From positions 124,001-188,000 of the forward strand of contig NZ_VXKN01000001.1 of assembly GCF_008693185.1 (NCBI RefSeq): DNA of 64,000 bases. Direction: 5' to 3'. This DNA is from Acinetobacter qingfengensis. Lineage in GTDB: Bacteria > Pseudomonadota > Gammaproteobacteria > Pseudomonadales > Moraxellaceae. The notes below the pieces were generated by a model, which worked only from the letters and a program-made list of their open reading frames with translations, did not search any database and was not told where the DNA came from. Shown here in pieces: positions 50,130 through 58,917 of this stretch. The position numbers and the translations under genes were made by a program. Every line of letters begins with the position of its first letter. Position 1 is the stretch's first letter.

Positions 50130-50381
50130 ATGCTAATTTTGACTCGTCGTGTTGGTGAAACTCTAATGATTGGTGATCAGGTGAGTGTCACAGTTTTAGG
50201 TGTGAAAGGTAATCAAGTGCGTATTGGTGTCAATGCGCCTAAAGAAGTATCAGTCCATCGTGAAGAAATTTATCAGCGTATTCAACATGAGCGTGCAATG
50301 CATGAGCATTTGCAAAATCTTGATGAAAATTACACGCCAAATTTCAATGATGATGACTATTCATCTTTTGGTAACCGTTAA
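50130..50381 (+). CDS. csrA: Carbon storage regulator CsrA
   Basis: CsrA is a homodimeric RNA-binding repressor that covers ribosome sites at GGA motifs. The first 60 residues ([35 protein letters not shown]) contain the conserved Arg 44 region (VHREEI). The acidic, aromatic tail to residue 83 is longer than in E. coli (61) and typical of Acinetobacter. AGGAGG stands directly upstream, itself a possible CsrA site for autoregulation (inference). A terminator follows. Confidence 0.97.
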   Translation: MLILTRRVGETLMIGDQVSVTVLGVKGNQVRIGVNAPKEVSVHREEIYQRIQHERAMHEHLQNLDENYTPNFNDDDYSSFGNR

Positions 50382-50390
50382 TACCTAGTA

Positions 50391-50420
50391 AAAAAGTCAG
50401 CATTTTTTGCTGGCTTTTTT
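50391..50420 (+). terminator. Terminator of csrA
   Basis: AAAAAGTCAGC pairs with GCTGGCTTTTT around a 7-base loop, ending in a T run, 10 bases after the stop. Confidence 0.9.
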
Positions 50421-50600
50421 ATTGTAAAATAATAAGAGAAATATTTATATTACATTGTTTTTTATAAATTTTTATTGATCTACCTGTTATTTAAACCTAT
50501 ATGGTTTTTTCCAAAACAGCACAACAAAATAATAATTGATTGAAATTAGTTGATCGCTTTGGTTTATAATTAGCACTATTATTAAAGAGGAATGTTATTA

Positions 50601-50945
50601 ATGACTGAACAAGCAAGAGATACTGAAGCTTTAATTCGTGATCAGATTGCCAAACATGCTGTATTACTTTACATGAAAGGCACCCCACAATTTCCACAAT
50701 GTGGTTTTTCAGCACGTGCAGTAGAAGTATTAAGCCAGATTGGTCGTCCATTTGCTTATGTCAATATTCTGGAAAATCCTGATATTCGTGCGACATTGCC
50801 AGCAATTGCCAATTGGCCGACTTTTCCACAATTATGGGTAAAAGGTGAATTGGTTGGTGGTAGTGACATTATGATGGAAATGTTCCAGAGTGGTGAATTA
50901 CGCACCCTAATCGAAGAAAATACCCCAACTCCTGAGCAGGGATAA
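50601..50945 (+). CDS. grxD: Monothiol glutaredoxin Grx4
   Basis: It carries the CGFS active site (PQCGFS, about residue 30), the WPTFPQLWVKGELVGGSDI glutathione- and cluster-binding block and the cis-Pro in WPTFPQ. CGFS glutaredoxins carry and deliver [2Fe-2S] clusters. The length of 114 residues is usual. The ATG at 50601 is chosen because AGAGGA at 50586-50591 lies 9 bases before it; the ATG at 50592 is too close. Confidence 0.95.
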   Translation: MTEQARDTEALIRDQIAKHAVLLYMKGTPQFPQCGFSARAVEVLSQIGRPFAYVNILENPDIRATLPAIANWPTFPQLWVKGELVGGSDIMMEMFQSGELRTLIEENTPTPEQG

Positions 50946-51060
50946 GAAAGTACTACTTTGCCCCTGCGCAAGGCGAACACCTGAAGCGTGAGCGGAAAGG
51001 GATAAGCAAACTAGTGCTTTTGAAAAACTAAGTGTTCAGTAATAAATTACTTATTCTGCT
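50938..51060. repeat. Imperfect direct repeat with palindromes after grxD
   Basis: AGGGATAAG occurs at 50938-50946 and 50998-51006, 60 bases apart, each followed by a related imperfect palindrome (AAAGTACTACTTT and CAAACTAGTGCTTTTG). The segment between is GC-richer than its surroundings. The first copy overlaps the end of grxD. It may be a decayed repetitive element. Confidence 0.4.
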
Positions 51061-51076
51061 GATATCGACTTAAATT

Positions 51077-51114
51077 AGCCTTTAGTATTGCATTAGAATA
51101 TTAAAGGCTTTTTA
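51077..51114 (+). terminator. Terminator downstream of grxD
   Basis: A 13-bp stem (AGCCTTTAGTATT with its complement, one G-U) and a 7-base loop are followed by TTTTT. Confidence 0.85.
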
Positions 51115-51157
51115 TTGTGATGTATTTAATGGATGACTTCTGGTTTGCTTATAAAAA

Positions 51158-51439
51158 TTAAGCCTCTACAATACTAATCATTACATCTGCACAATCAGCA
51201 CGTGCATTTCGAGCTAAACGATACTCTTCAGATTCATAACAAGCTTGTGCAGTTGCCAAATCAGGAAATTCAATTAAGACATGGCGTTCAAATATTTTCC
51301 CTTCAGGATTTAATGCCTGACCACCACGTGCCAGAAACTTTGCACCATACTTTTGAAATGCAGCGGGTGCCAGTTGCATATATTTTTCATATTGTGCCAT
51401 ATCCTGAATGGTGACATGAGCAATCCAGTATGCTGCCAT
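51158..51439 (-). CDS. DUF1330 family protein
   Basis: A 93-residue ferredoxin-like alpha+beta-barrel protein. AYWIAHVTIQDMAQYEKY, the RGG turn and HVLIEFPDLATAQACYESEEYR are the DUF1330 pattern. Function in the family is unknown; members often sit in catabolic clusters. It starts 10 bases after the GntR regulator stop with GGAG ahead of its ATG, so the two form one unit next to the divergent N-heterocycle catabolic operon, where it may protect against or process a reactive intermediate (inference). Confidence 0.85.
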   Translation of the reverse strand: MAAYWIAHVTIQDMAQYEKYMQLAPAAFQKYGAKFLARGGQALNPEGKIFERHVLIEFPDLATAQACYESEEYRLARNARADCADVMISIVEA

Positions 51440-51449
51440 GAGTTTCTCC

Positions 51450-52121
51450 TTACGGATTAAGAATTTGTTTGGCTATTGCTGATGCTTCTGCCAAATGGTC
51501 TGTTACGGCTTGTTTTGCAGATTCGGGATCATGTGCCAAAATTGCTTCCATAATCCGACAAATGCGTTCATAACCTGAAATTTCCCGCCGAGTTGAATTA
51601 ATGGTCATTGCACGTAAACGACTAATACGCCCATTTAAACGCTCAACAACTTCCCATGCGATATCATGTTGCGCAATGGTAAAAATTTGATGATACAGTT
51701 CACGGGAAACGGCCAATAGATGGGGAATATTATTTTGTTCAAACGCTTGATGTAATTGCTCTAGGTGTTGCTGCAATATTTGACTATTTTGTAAGTCAAG
51801 ATTCTTAGTGCAATCAACAACAGCGCTTTGTTCCAATAATAAACGTATATCGTAAATTTGTTCTGCAATTTGCCAGTTAAGCACAGAAACAATAGGCCCT
51901 TTATTGGGAATAATTTCTACCAGACCTTCTGCTTCAAGATAGCGAATCGCTTCCCGAACTACAGTTCGACTGACACCGAGTTCTTCACATAACACACGTT
52001 CTACCAATCTTTTTCCTGCCGGAAAGTAGCCAGTAATAATTGCATTGCGCAAATTGGTTAATGCCATTTCCCGTAGCGTAATTGGCGGTTGTTCAATTTT
52101 TAGATTCAAGGCTTTTCTCAC
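51450..52121 (-). CDS. GntR-family (FCD/FadR-type) transcriptional regulator
   Basis: An N-terminal winged helix-turn-helix (ALTNLRNAIITGYFPAGKRLVERVLCEELGVSRTVVREAIRYLEAEGLVEI) is followed by an all-helical FCD ligand-binding domain (about residues 85-215) whose metal-binding residues include His in DHLAEA. It is divergent from the catabolic operon starting at 52251. A GTATAC-centred palindrome lies between them and again before the SSA dehydrogenase gene, so it is the likely repressor of the pathway, released by a pathway substrate or intermediate (inference). Confidence 0.9.
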   Translation of the reverse strand: MRKALNLKIEQPPITLREMALTNLRNAIITGYFPAGKRLVERVLCEELGVSRTVVREAIRYLEAEGLVEIIPNKGPIVSVLNWQIAEQIYDIRLLLEQSAVVDCTKNLDLQNSQILQQHLEQLHQAFEQNNIPHLLAVSRELYHQIFTIAQHDIAWEVVERLNGRISRLRAMTINSTRREISGYERICRIMEAILAHDPESAKQAVTDHLAEASAIAKQILNP

Positions 52122-52172
52122 TAATGAATGTAATCTTTAGTTACATTTTCATCAAGTATTTTAGCAAAAAAA

Positions 52173-52207
52173 ATGGTACATGAGTAGCTTGTACTATTGT
52201 ATACCAT
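52173..52207. promoter_or_regulatory. Probable GntR operator region
   Basis: The divergent gap carries ATTGTATACCAT (52196-52207), nearly the palindrome ATGGTATACCAT, and just before it TGGTACA (52174-52180) with TTGTACTA, a second imperfect dyad. The same palindrome recurs at 60139. The position between regulator and operon fits autoregulation and operon control. Confidence 0.65.
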
Positions 52208-52250
52208 AATATTGTGTTTTATATTCGAGTAAAACCAAGGAGATTAAAAC

Positions 52251-52853
52251 GTGAGCCTAATTCGGAAAACCGTACTGCATGTAGAAACAATTTATGTTGA
52301 TGGTGCTAAAGAAGCAGCAACCCCATTAAAAATGGTGGCAGCAGCAGCAGTGATTAAAAATCCATGGGCAGGTCAGGGATATGTAGAAAATTTAACACCT
52401 GAAATTCGACGTATTGCACCAATTCTAAGTGAGCATTTAACAAAATTGATTCTTGATGAAATTGGTTCAGGTGAAGCAGTGGAGGCTTTTGGTAAATCGG
52501 CTGTTGTTGGTCTGGATGGTGAACTTGAACATGCTTCCGCATTAATTCATACCTTACATTTTGGTAATACTTATCGTAGTGCAGTCGGTGCGAAATCTTA
52601 TCTTGCATTCAATAACACGCGTGGGCCAGCGAATGCACCAATTTTGGTGCCTATGATGGATAAAAATGATGAAGGTCGCCGTTCACATTATTTAACCATT
52701 CAGTTTGCTATTCCTGATGCTCCTGCTGCTGATGAACTGGTTATTGTAATTGGGGCTTCAACTGCTGGTCGCCCACACCACCGTATTGGTGATCGTTATC
52801 AAGATTTGGAAGAGTTAGGTCATGACCTCAAAAACCCTGCGGCTGTCAAATAA
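52251..52853 (+). CDS. DUF1185 'amino acid synthesis' family protein
   Basis: A 200-residue protein of the AA_synth (DUF1185) family: MVAAAAVIKNPWAGQGY near the start, then GKSAVVGLDGELEHASALIH, GAKSYLAFNN, and HHRIGDRYQDLEELGHDL. The family name is historical; the chemical role is not established. Members frequently sit with N-heterocycle degradation genes. It starts at GTG 52251 (GGAG eight bases upstream) and is the first gene of the operon, overlapping the next by 32 bases. It may be the conserved hypothetical protein that was reported to assist the last step of trigonelline breakdown, but I cannot confirm that. Confidence 0.8.
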   Translation: MSLIRKTVLHVETIYVDGAKEAATPLKMVAAAAVIKNPWAGQGYVENLTPEIRRIAPILSEHLTKLILDEIGSGEAVEAFGKSAVVGLDGELEHASALIHTLHFGNTYRSAVGAKSYLAFNNTRGPANAPILVPMMDKNDEGRRSHYLTIQFAIPDAPAADELVIVIGASTAGRPHHRIGDRYQDLEELGHDLKNPAAVK

Positions 52854-53652
52854 CAGTCAAGTTCATTATCTGGAACATGGTCAGGGTGAAGTATTGGTTC
52901 TGATTCATGGTGTGGGCATGCAGGCAGCGGCTTGGTATCCACAAATTGAGTATTTCTCTAAAAATTATCGTGTGATCTCGGTAGATATGCCGGGACATGG
53001 TGAAAGTGATGCTTTGCTCGAAGGCGCCAGTTTACAAGATTTTGTGCAATGGGCAATTCATGTAATTGAACATTTAAGCTCTGAACCTGTGAATTTGGCT
53101 GGACATTCGATGGGATCGCTGATTGCCACAGGCGTTGCTGCGACCAGACCAGATTTGGTGAAGCGTGTTGCAGTGTTGAACGGTGTTTATAAGCGTACTG
53201 AGCAGGCACGTCAGGCAGTGATAGATCGTGCTGAGCAGTTAAAAGATGGTGAACTTGATATTGAAACACCATTACAACGCTGGTTCGGTACGAGTGAAAT
53301 AGAACGACTCGCATGTGACAGAGTGAAAAAATGGTTACAGCAAATTAATTTACGTGGTTATGCAACAGCTTATTCAGCCTTTGCTCGTGGTGATAATGTT
53401 TATGCTGATTTGTGGGAACAAGTGCAATGTCCTGCACTGATTCTTACTGGTGAAGATGATTTAAATTCCACAGCTGCCATGAGTATAGAAATGGCGAAGC
53501 ATGCACCACTTGGTGTGGCCGTGATTATTGATCAGCATCGCCATATGGTTAATCTGACTGCACCTGAACAAGTTAATCAAGCAATGGAAGATTGGCTTAA
53601 AACGCCAGTTTTGAACATTAGCCAGAAAATAAGGGAATATAGTCATGAGTGA
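52822..53652 (+). CDS. tgnD: Alpha/beta hydrolase, probable ring-fragment hydrolase (TgnD-like)
   Basis: An alpha/beta hydrolase of 276 residues. The oxyanion motif LIHGVGMQ is followed by the nucleophile elbow GHSMGS, the acid in LTGEDDLNS and the histidine in QHRHMVN. In the trigonelline pathway a hydrolase splits (N-methylformamidomethylene)succinate into succinate semialdehyde, formate, CO2 and methylamine, and a related enzyme of vitamin B6 breakdown has this fold. Its place between the DUF1185 gene and the flavin reductase gene supports that role; substrate and symbol are inferred. It overlaps both neighbours (32 and 8 bases), so translation is coupled. Confidence 0.65.
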   Translation: MTSKTLRLSNNSQVHYLEHGQGEVLVLIHGVGMQAAAWYPQIEYFSKNYRVISVDMPGHGESDALLEGASLQDFVQWAIHVIEHLSSEPVNLAGHSMGSLIATGVAATRPDLVKRVAVLNGVYKRTEQARQAVIDRAEQLKDGELDIETPLQRWFGTSEIERLACDRVKKWLQQINLRGYATAYSAFARGDNVYADLWEQVQCPALILTGEDDLNSTAAMSIEMAKHAPLGVAVIIDQHRHMVNLTAPEQVNQAMEDWLKTPVLNISQKIREYSHE

Positions 53653-54595
53653 AATGGAATCAATCGATAAGATTAGAGAATTAAGGGATGCATTTGGTGC
53701 CTTTATGACAGGCGTAACGATTGTTACGACCAGTAAAGAAAATGGAAATAAACCTTTGGGTTTTACCGCAAATTCTTTTGCCTCGGTTTCTCTTGATCCG
53801 GCTTTGTTATTGGTAAGTATTGCCAAGACATCCAGTAACTATGAGAATTTTGCCAATACCCAGCATTTTGCCATCAATATTTTGGCAGAAGAGCAAAAAA
53901 ATATTTCCAATATTTTTGCCCGTCCAAGTCAAGATCGTTTTGCTGAGGTGAAATGGTCATTCAGTGAATACCAAAATCCAATTTTAGATGATGTTACAGC
54001 ATGGTTTGATTGTACTACTTATCAAATTGTTGATGCTGGTGATCATGCAATTTTAATTGGCAAGATTGAAAATTTTGCATCATCGGGTTTTGCTGGGTTG
54101 GGATATTATCGTGGTGGATATTTTACCCCTGCCAAATTTTCGACTGAAATTATTTCAAAAGAAGTAAGCTCAGGACCAAAAGTAGTGATTAGTGCCATTA
54201 TTGCGCACGAAAATCAGGTTTTACTGCTTGAAGATGCAAACCACCTCTGGACGATTCCGCATATTGAGGTAGATCAGAGTGGTGCAGATCAAGCCTTAAA
54301 AAAATTATTTGATGAATATAAGTCTGATGCATCAGCAAGTTTTATCTATTCAGTGTATGAACACTGTAGTAATCAACATCAATACATTTCATTTTTATGT
54401 AATGCACCAACTTCACAACCTTTAAAAGGTAAATTCGTTGATCTGGATAAACTATCCTCCCTGCAATTCGTTAATCCTGCATTAGAAAGTATGTTGCAAC
54501 GTTATCACCGGGAAAAGCAATTGCAAAGTTACGGTATTTATTATGGTAATGAAATTGCAGGAACGGTTCGTCAAATTGTAAAAGAAGGGGTTTAA
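53645..54595 (+). CDS. tgnB: Flavin reductase with C-terminal NUDIX-like domain (TgnB-like)
   Basis: The first roughly 165 residues are a flavin reductase of the HpaC/RutF type (FMTGVTIVTT, GFTANSFASVSLDPALLLVSIAK, HAILIGKIENF). The last 140 residues (VVISAIIAHENQVLLLEDANHLWTIPHIEV...) follow the strand order of a NUDIX domain but lack a convincing REx2EExGU box, so it is probably not catalytic. The protein would supply reduced FMN to the monooxygenase encoded next. At 316 residues it is about twice the size of a plain reductase. Gene spacing is -8 and +2 bases. Confidence 0.75.
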   Translation: MSEMESIDKIRELRDAFGAFMTGVTIVTTSKENGNKPLGFTANSFASVSLDPALLLVSIAKTSSNYENFANTQHFAINILAEEQKNISNIFARPSQDRFAEVKWSFSEYQNPILDDVTAWFDCTTYQIVDAGDHAILIGKIENFASSGFAGLGYYRGGYFTPAKFSTEIISKEVSSGPKVVISAIIAHENQVLLLEDANHLWTIPHIEVDQSGADQALKKLFDEYKSDASASFIYSVYEHCSNQHQYISFLCNAPTSQPLKGKFVDLDKLSSLQFVNPALESMLQRYHREKQLQSYGIYYGNEIAGTVRQIVKEGV

Positions 54596-54597
54596 TT

Positions 54598-55683
54598 ATG
54601 CGTTTTTCACTATTTATTCACATGGAACGCGTGTCTGATCAGCAGACACAACAGCAGTTGTATGAAGAAATGATCGAATTATGTCAGATTGCAGACCGAG
54701 GGGGAATGTATGCAATCTGGACAGGTGAACATCATGGTATGAATTTTACTATTGCTCCGAATCCATTTTTAAATCTGGTTGATTTGGCCAATAAGACCAA
54801 AAATGTTCGCTTAGGTACAGGAACAGTTGTTGCCCCATTCTGGCATCCGATTAAATTGGCAGGTGAAGCCGCTATGACGGATGTGATCAGTAATGGACGT
54901 CTGGATATCGGTATTGCACGTGGTGCATATTCTTTTGAATATGAAAGACTGGTTCCTGGAATGGATGCATGGAGTGCCGGGCAGCGCCTGCGTGAAATGA
55001 TTCCTGCAATAAAAGCTTTGTGGAAAGGTGATTATGCACATGATGGCGAGTTCTGGAAATTTCCAAAAACCACATCTTCACCACAACCTTTACAGCAACC
55101 ACATCCACCGATCTGGGTTGCTGCACGTGATCCAAACAGCCATGAATTTGCCGTTCAAAATGGCTGTAATGTACAGGTTACACCACTGCATCTCGGGCAT
55201 GAAGAAATTAGTAAGTTAAAAAACCATTTTGATCATGCCTGTGAAAAATTCAATGATATTCCTCGTCCTGAGATTATGCTGTTACAACATGCTTATGTTG
55301 CAGAGAGTGAAGAAGATGCTCAGCGAGCAGCAGAAGAAATCAATGTGTTCTATAACTATTTTGGCGCATGGTTTAAAAATGAACGTGAGATTTCACAAGG
55401 TTTGATTGCACCACTTAGTACAGAAGAAATTGCATCGCATCCATTTTATACCCCAGAATTGATGCGTCAAAATATGCCAATTGGACAAGCTTCGGACATT
55501 ATTGAGCGTTTAAAAGGCTATGAAGCCATGGGCTATGATGAATTCTCTTTCTGGATTGATACCGGAATGAGTTTTGAGCGCAAAAAAGCATCTCTAGAAC
55601 GCATGATTAATGAAGTTATGCCAGCATTTACCCAACAATACGCAGGGAAAAAGCAAGATGCAGAAATTCCAGCTTTATATTAA
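54598..55683 (+). CDS. tgnA: Luciferase-like flavin monooxygenase (TgnA-like ring-cleaving oxygenase)
   Basis: A luciferase-like (LLM) TIM barrel of 361 residues. It has the N-terminal MRFSLFIHMER, GEHHG near residue 45, RLGTGTVVAPFWHP, NGRLDIGIARGA and GYDEFSFWID. It is the oxygenase half of a two-component system with the preceding reductase. In A. baylyi the equivalent pair opens the ring of N-methylnicotinate by cleaving C5-C6 without prior hydroxylation. The ring system used here is inferred from the enzyme set; RutA-type pyrimidine cleavage is the alternative. The ATG follows AAGGGG. Confidence 0.72.
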   Translation: MRFSLFIHMERVSDQQTQQQLYEEMIELCQIADRGGMYAIWTGEHHGMNFTIAPNPFLNLVDLANKTKNVRLGTGTVVAPFWHPIKLAGEAAMTDVISNGRLDIGIARGAYSFEYERLVPGMDAWSAGQRLREMIPAIKALWKGDYAHDGEFWKFPKTTSSPQPLQQPHPPIWVAARDPNSHEFAVQNGCNVQVTPLHLGHEEISKLKNHFDHACEKFNDIPRPEIMLLQHAYVAESEEDAQRAAEEINVFYNYFGAWFKNEREISQGLIAPLSTEEIASHPFYTPELMRQNMPIGQASDIIERLKGYEAMGYDEFSFWIDTGMSFERKKASLERMINEVMPAFTQQYAGKKQDAEIPALY

Positions 55684-57124
55684 TGGACAATTTGAAGATG
55701 GTGCTGCGCAATTTGACAGCATCAATCCTGCAACTGGGCAGGTCTGGGCAAAAATGCCAGAAGCACGTACTGAACAAGTTAATCGTGCAGTACAGGCAGC
55801 AGAAAAAGCATTTTATGCTTCAGACTGGTCAGCATTAACTGCCTCACAACGTGGAAAATTACTTTATAAGCTGGCAGATTTAATTGAAAAAGCAGCTCCA
55901 CGCTTAGCTGAACTGGAAACACTGGATACCGGGAAAATCATTCGGGAAACCTCTAGTCAGATTGCCTATGTTGCTGAATATTATCGTTATTATGCAGGTC
56001 TGGCAGATAAGCTGGAAGGCAGTGTTGTTCCGGTTGATAAACCTGATATGCAAGCATGGTTAATTCGTGAACCTGTTGGTGTGGTTGCAGCGATTGTGCC
56101 ATGGAATAGCCAGTTATTTTTATCTGCTGTCAAGGTTGGACCGGCACTTGCGGCAGGTTGTACCATTGTCTTAAAAGCCTCAGAAGAAGCTCCTGCACCA
56201 TTATTGGAATTTGCCAAATTGATTGATGAGGCAGGTTTTCCGGCAGGTGTTGTTAATATTGTAACTGGCTTTGGTGCAGAATGTGGAGCTGTTTTGAGTG
56301 GTCATCCCGCAATTGCTCATGTTGCATTTACCGGTGGCCCTGAAACAGCACAACATATTGTAAAAAATACAGCAAATAATCTGGCAAAGGTATCTTTGGA
56401 ACTTGGTGGAAAATCACCATTTATTGTATTCGCAGATGCCAATCTAGATAGTGCGTTAAATGCACAGGTTGCCGCTATTTTTGCAGCGACAGGGCAAAGT
56501 TGTGTTGCTGGATCGCGTTTATTGATTGAAGCAAGTATCAAGGATGAATTTTTAAGAAAGCTGGCTGAACGTGTGCAAAGTATTAGAGTTGGTTTGCCAG
56601 AAGATATGCAAACTGAATACGGACCATTATGTACTTTAAAGCAACGTCAGAAAATTCAGCAGGTTGTTGATGCATCTATTGTACAAGGTGCAACATTGAT
56701 TACAGGTGGAAACACTCCTGAAGGCAAAGGGTACTATTATCCACCAACGATTTTAGACTGTAGCCAAACGCCACAAGCCGACAGTATCACCACTGAACTT
56801 TTTGGCCCTGTATTATCAGTTGATGTCTTTTATGATGAGACAGAAGCGATTCAAAAAGCTAATAGTACACCTTATGGGCTGGCTTCAGGTGTATTTACCA
56901 ATAATTTGACCCGAGCGCATCGTATGACGAAAGCTATTCGTGCGGGTATTGTCTGGCTAAACACATATCGTGCAGTTTCGCCTTTAGTCCCTTTTGGTGG
57001 CTATGGTTTATCAGGGCATGGACGTGAAGGTGGAATTGCTGCGGTACTAGACTATACCACCACAAAATCAGTGTGGCTTAGGACGTCAGATCAGCCAATA
57101 GATGATCCTTTTGTGATGAGGTGA
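55658..57124 (+). CDS. tgnC: Aldehyde dehydrogenase of the ring-cleavage pathway (TgnC-like)
   Basis: An NAD(P)-dependent aldehyde dehydrogenase. The glutamate motif LELGGKSP (about residue 250) and catalytic cysteine GQSCVAGSR (about 285) are intact. At 488 residues it is full length. It overlaps the monooxygenase gene by 26 bases and closes the operon. Following the trigonelline scheme it would oxidise the hydroxy-butyrolactone (semialdehyde) ring-opening product to the succinate derivative. The ATG at 55658 gives MQKFQLYINGQF, the usual N-terminus; the longer frame is only the previous gene read out of frame. Confidence 0.75.
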   Translation: MQKFQLYINGQFEDGAAQFDSINPATGQVWAKMPEARTEQVNRAVQAAEKAFYASDWSALTASQRGKLLYKLADLIEKAAPRLAELETLDTGKIIRETSSQIAYVAEYYRYYAGLADKLEGSVVPVDKPDMQAWLIREPVGVVAAIVPWNSQLFLSAVKVGPALAAGCTIVLKASEEAPAPLLEFAKLIDEAGFPAGVVNIVTGFGAECGAVLSGHPAIAHVAFTGGPETAQHIVKNTANNLAKVSLELGGKSPFIVFADANLDSALNAQVAAIFAATGQSCVAGSRLLIEASIKDEFLRKLAERVQSIRVGLPEDMQTEYGPLCTLKQRQKIQQVVDASIVQGATLITGGNTPEGKGYYYPPTILDCSQTPQADSITTELFGPVLSVDVFYDETEAIQKANSTPYGLASGVFTNNLTRAHRMTKAIRAGIVWLNTYRAVSPLVPFGGYGLSGHGREGGIAAVLDYTTTKSVWLRTSDQPIDDPFVMR

Positions 57125-57490
57125 TAAAGTTATTTTTACCCGTTTTTGATTAAAAATTTATATAAATTTTTATCGCATTTAACACAATGGATTTGTGATA
57201 TTGAAAATGGATTTTCAAATATAATACTCCGATCTTTTTCGAGAGTGTTGATTGTTATTTCCATAATAAAATCATTTTAAAACAAAATGATATAAATCTA
57301 TTTCTTTTCTAAAATCTCATTGTAAAGCACATCGGTATATTATTATTCCGATAAAATTAATGGATAAAAATATTTTTAATTTGAATAAAAAATGGTCTAA
57401 AAATTGCTTTGATTTAAAGGAATAAAGAATTCCTCACAGGAATGTGTGGGTTTGTCATTTAAGCCAATTCTCTAAATGGAGATTAATGAT
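57125..57490. other. Intergenic region between the dehydrogenase and NCS1 permease genes
   Basis: An AT-rich gap. It has a perfect 22-bp A/T palindrome at 57151-57172 and a hairpin with ATCGG/CCGAT arms at 57331-57352. It should contain the promoter of the permease-porin unit. No GGTATACC palindrome like those of the flanking operons is seen here. Confidence 0.55.
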
Positions 57491-58897
57491 ATGAGTCAGC
57501 ATACGACATCAGGAAAAGCTTTTGAAATAGAAAGTAATAGTATTGATTACGTTTCTCCATCACAACGGCATGGTAACGTAAAGGATTTATTTACCTTGTG
57601 GTTTTGTACCAATATTGCCCCGTTAGCTGTCATTACTGGAGCAATGGCAGTGCAAACGTTTAACTTAAATATTATGAGTGCATTGACTGCCATCATTTTC
57701 GGTCACTTTTTCGGTGCATTGATTTTGGCATTGACTTCAGCACAGGGTCCGCAGGTTGGTATTCCACAGATGATTCAAAGTCGTGCCCAATTCGGGCGCT
57801 ACGGTGCATTATTGGTAGTAATATTTACAACTATGATTTATCTAGGTTTTTTTGTTTCCAATATTATTTTGTCAGGAAAAACGTTACATGCGGTTATTCC
57901 AGCAATTCCGGTATCTACTGCGACAATAATTGGGGCCATTGTAGCGACATTGATTGGTATTGTAGGCTATCACTTTATTCATAAATTTAATAAAGTCGGC
58001 ACATGGTTTATGGGGGGTGCATTATTAATTGGCTTTATGCTTATGTTGCCTCATGTAAATGCAGAGGTGTTGGCAAAAGGCGCTTTTAATTTAAAAGGCT
58101 GGTTTGCCATGTTTTGTGTTTGTGCCATCTGGCAAATTAGTTTCTCGCCATATACTTCTGATTATTCACGTTATTTACCTAAGGAAATTGGTATTTTTAA
58201 ACCATTCATTTATACCTATTTAGGTGCAGCACTTGGAACCATTTTTGCGTTTTGTTTTGGAATGTTGGCAGTAAGTATTTTAACCACAGGTGATGCCATG
58301 CAATCAGTTAAAACGGTAACAGGTGGTTTTGGTTATGTGCTGATGATTTTATTTTTATGCAATATTATTGGTCATAATGCCATGAATTTGTATGGTGCAT
58401 CTTTATCATTTATTACAGCTATCCAAACTTTTGCTGGAACATGGATGCCAAGCCGTAATAGCCGAATCATCTTATCAATTGCCGTGTTGATTGCAGCGAC
58501 TGCGACAGCATTATGGGCATCAAGTAATTTTATTGGTTACTTCCTGAATTTTATTTTTGCCATGTTATTTATCTGTGTGCCGTGGGCAGTGATTAATCTA
58601 ATGGATTTTTATTTTGTGAATAAACAACAATACGATATTGATTCAATTTTTGCTGAGGATGGTGGTCAGTATGGTAAATACAATACCAAAACTCTACTTA
58701 CTTACTTCATTGGAATTGTGGTACAGATTCCATTTTTGACCAATTCATTCTTTACAGGCGCATTAGCAAATATTATTCCAGATGTTGATATTTCTTGGAT
58801 TGTGGGATTGCTTGTAACAGGTATCGTATATTGGCTACTCAATGCATCACGAGTCAAAGCTGTCGACCGTTACGACATTTCAACCAAAAAATATTAA
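57491..58897 (+). CDS. NCS1-family permease (purine-cytosine permease type)
   Basis: A membrane protein with 12 predicted helices. Signatures include the N-terminal SQRHGNVKDLFTLWFCTNIAPLAV, GPQVGIPQMIQSRAQFG and the SPYTSDYSRYLP block of cytosine/purine permeases. NCS1 carriers move nucleobases, hydantoins, allantoin, pyridoxine-type and other N-heterocycles with Na+ or H+. Placed between the ring-cleaving operon and the porin, it is the probable uptake system for the pathway substrate. The ATG at 57491 has GGAG nine bases upstream; 57476 lacks one. Confidence 0.87.
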   Translation: MSQHTTSGKAFEIESNSIDYVSPSQRHGNVKDLFTLWFCTNIAPLAVITGAMAVQTFNLNIMSALTAIIFGHFFGALILALTSAQGPQVGIPQMIQSRAQFGRYGALLVVIFTTMIYLGFFVSNIILSGKTLHAVIPAIPVSTATIIGAIVATLIGIVGYHFIHKFNKVGTWFMGGALLIGFMLMLPHVNAEVLAKGAFNLKGWFAMFCVCAIWQISFSPYTSDYSRYLPKEIGIFKPFIYTYLGAALGTIFAFCFGMLAVSILTTGDAMQSVKTVTGGFGYVLMILFLCNIIGHNAMNLYGASLSFITAIQTFAGTWMPSRNSRIILSIAVLIAATATALWASSNFIGYFLNFIFAMLFICVPWAVINLMDFYFVNKQQYDIDSIFAEDGGQYGKYNTKTLLTYFIGIVVQIPFLTNSFFTGALANIIPDVDISWIVGLLVTGIVYWLLNASRVKAVDRYDISTKKY

Positions 58898-58917
58898 TAT
58901 TCATTGAGGATATAATG

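Noticed and set aside
54598..55683. RutA of the uracil-degrading Rut pathway
   Set aside because: Flavin reductase, hydrolase and permease are suggestive, but rutB/C/E-like genes are missing and two aldehyde dehydrogenases, one SSA type, fit the trigonelline scheme better.
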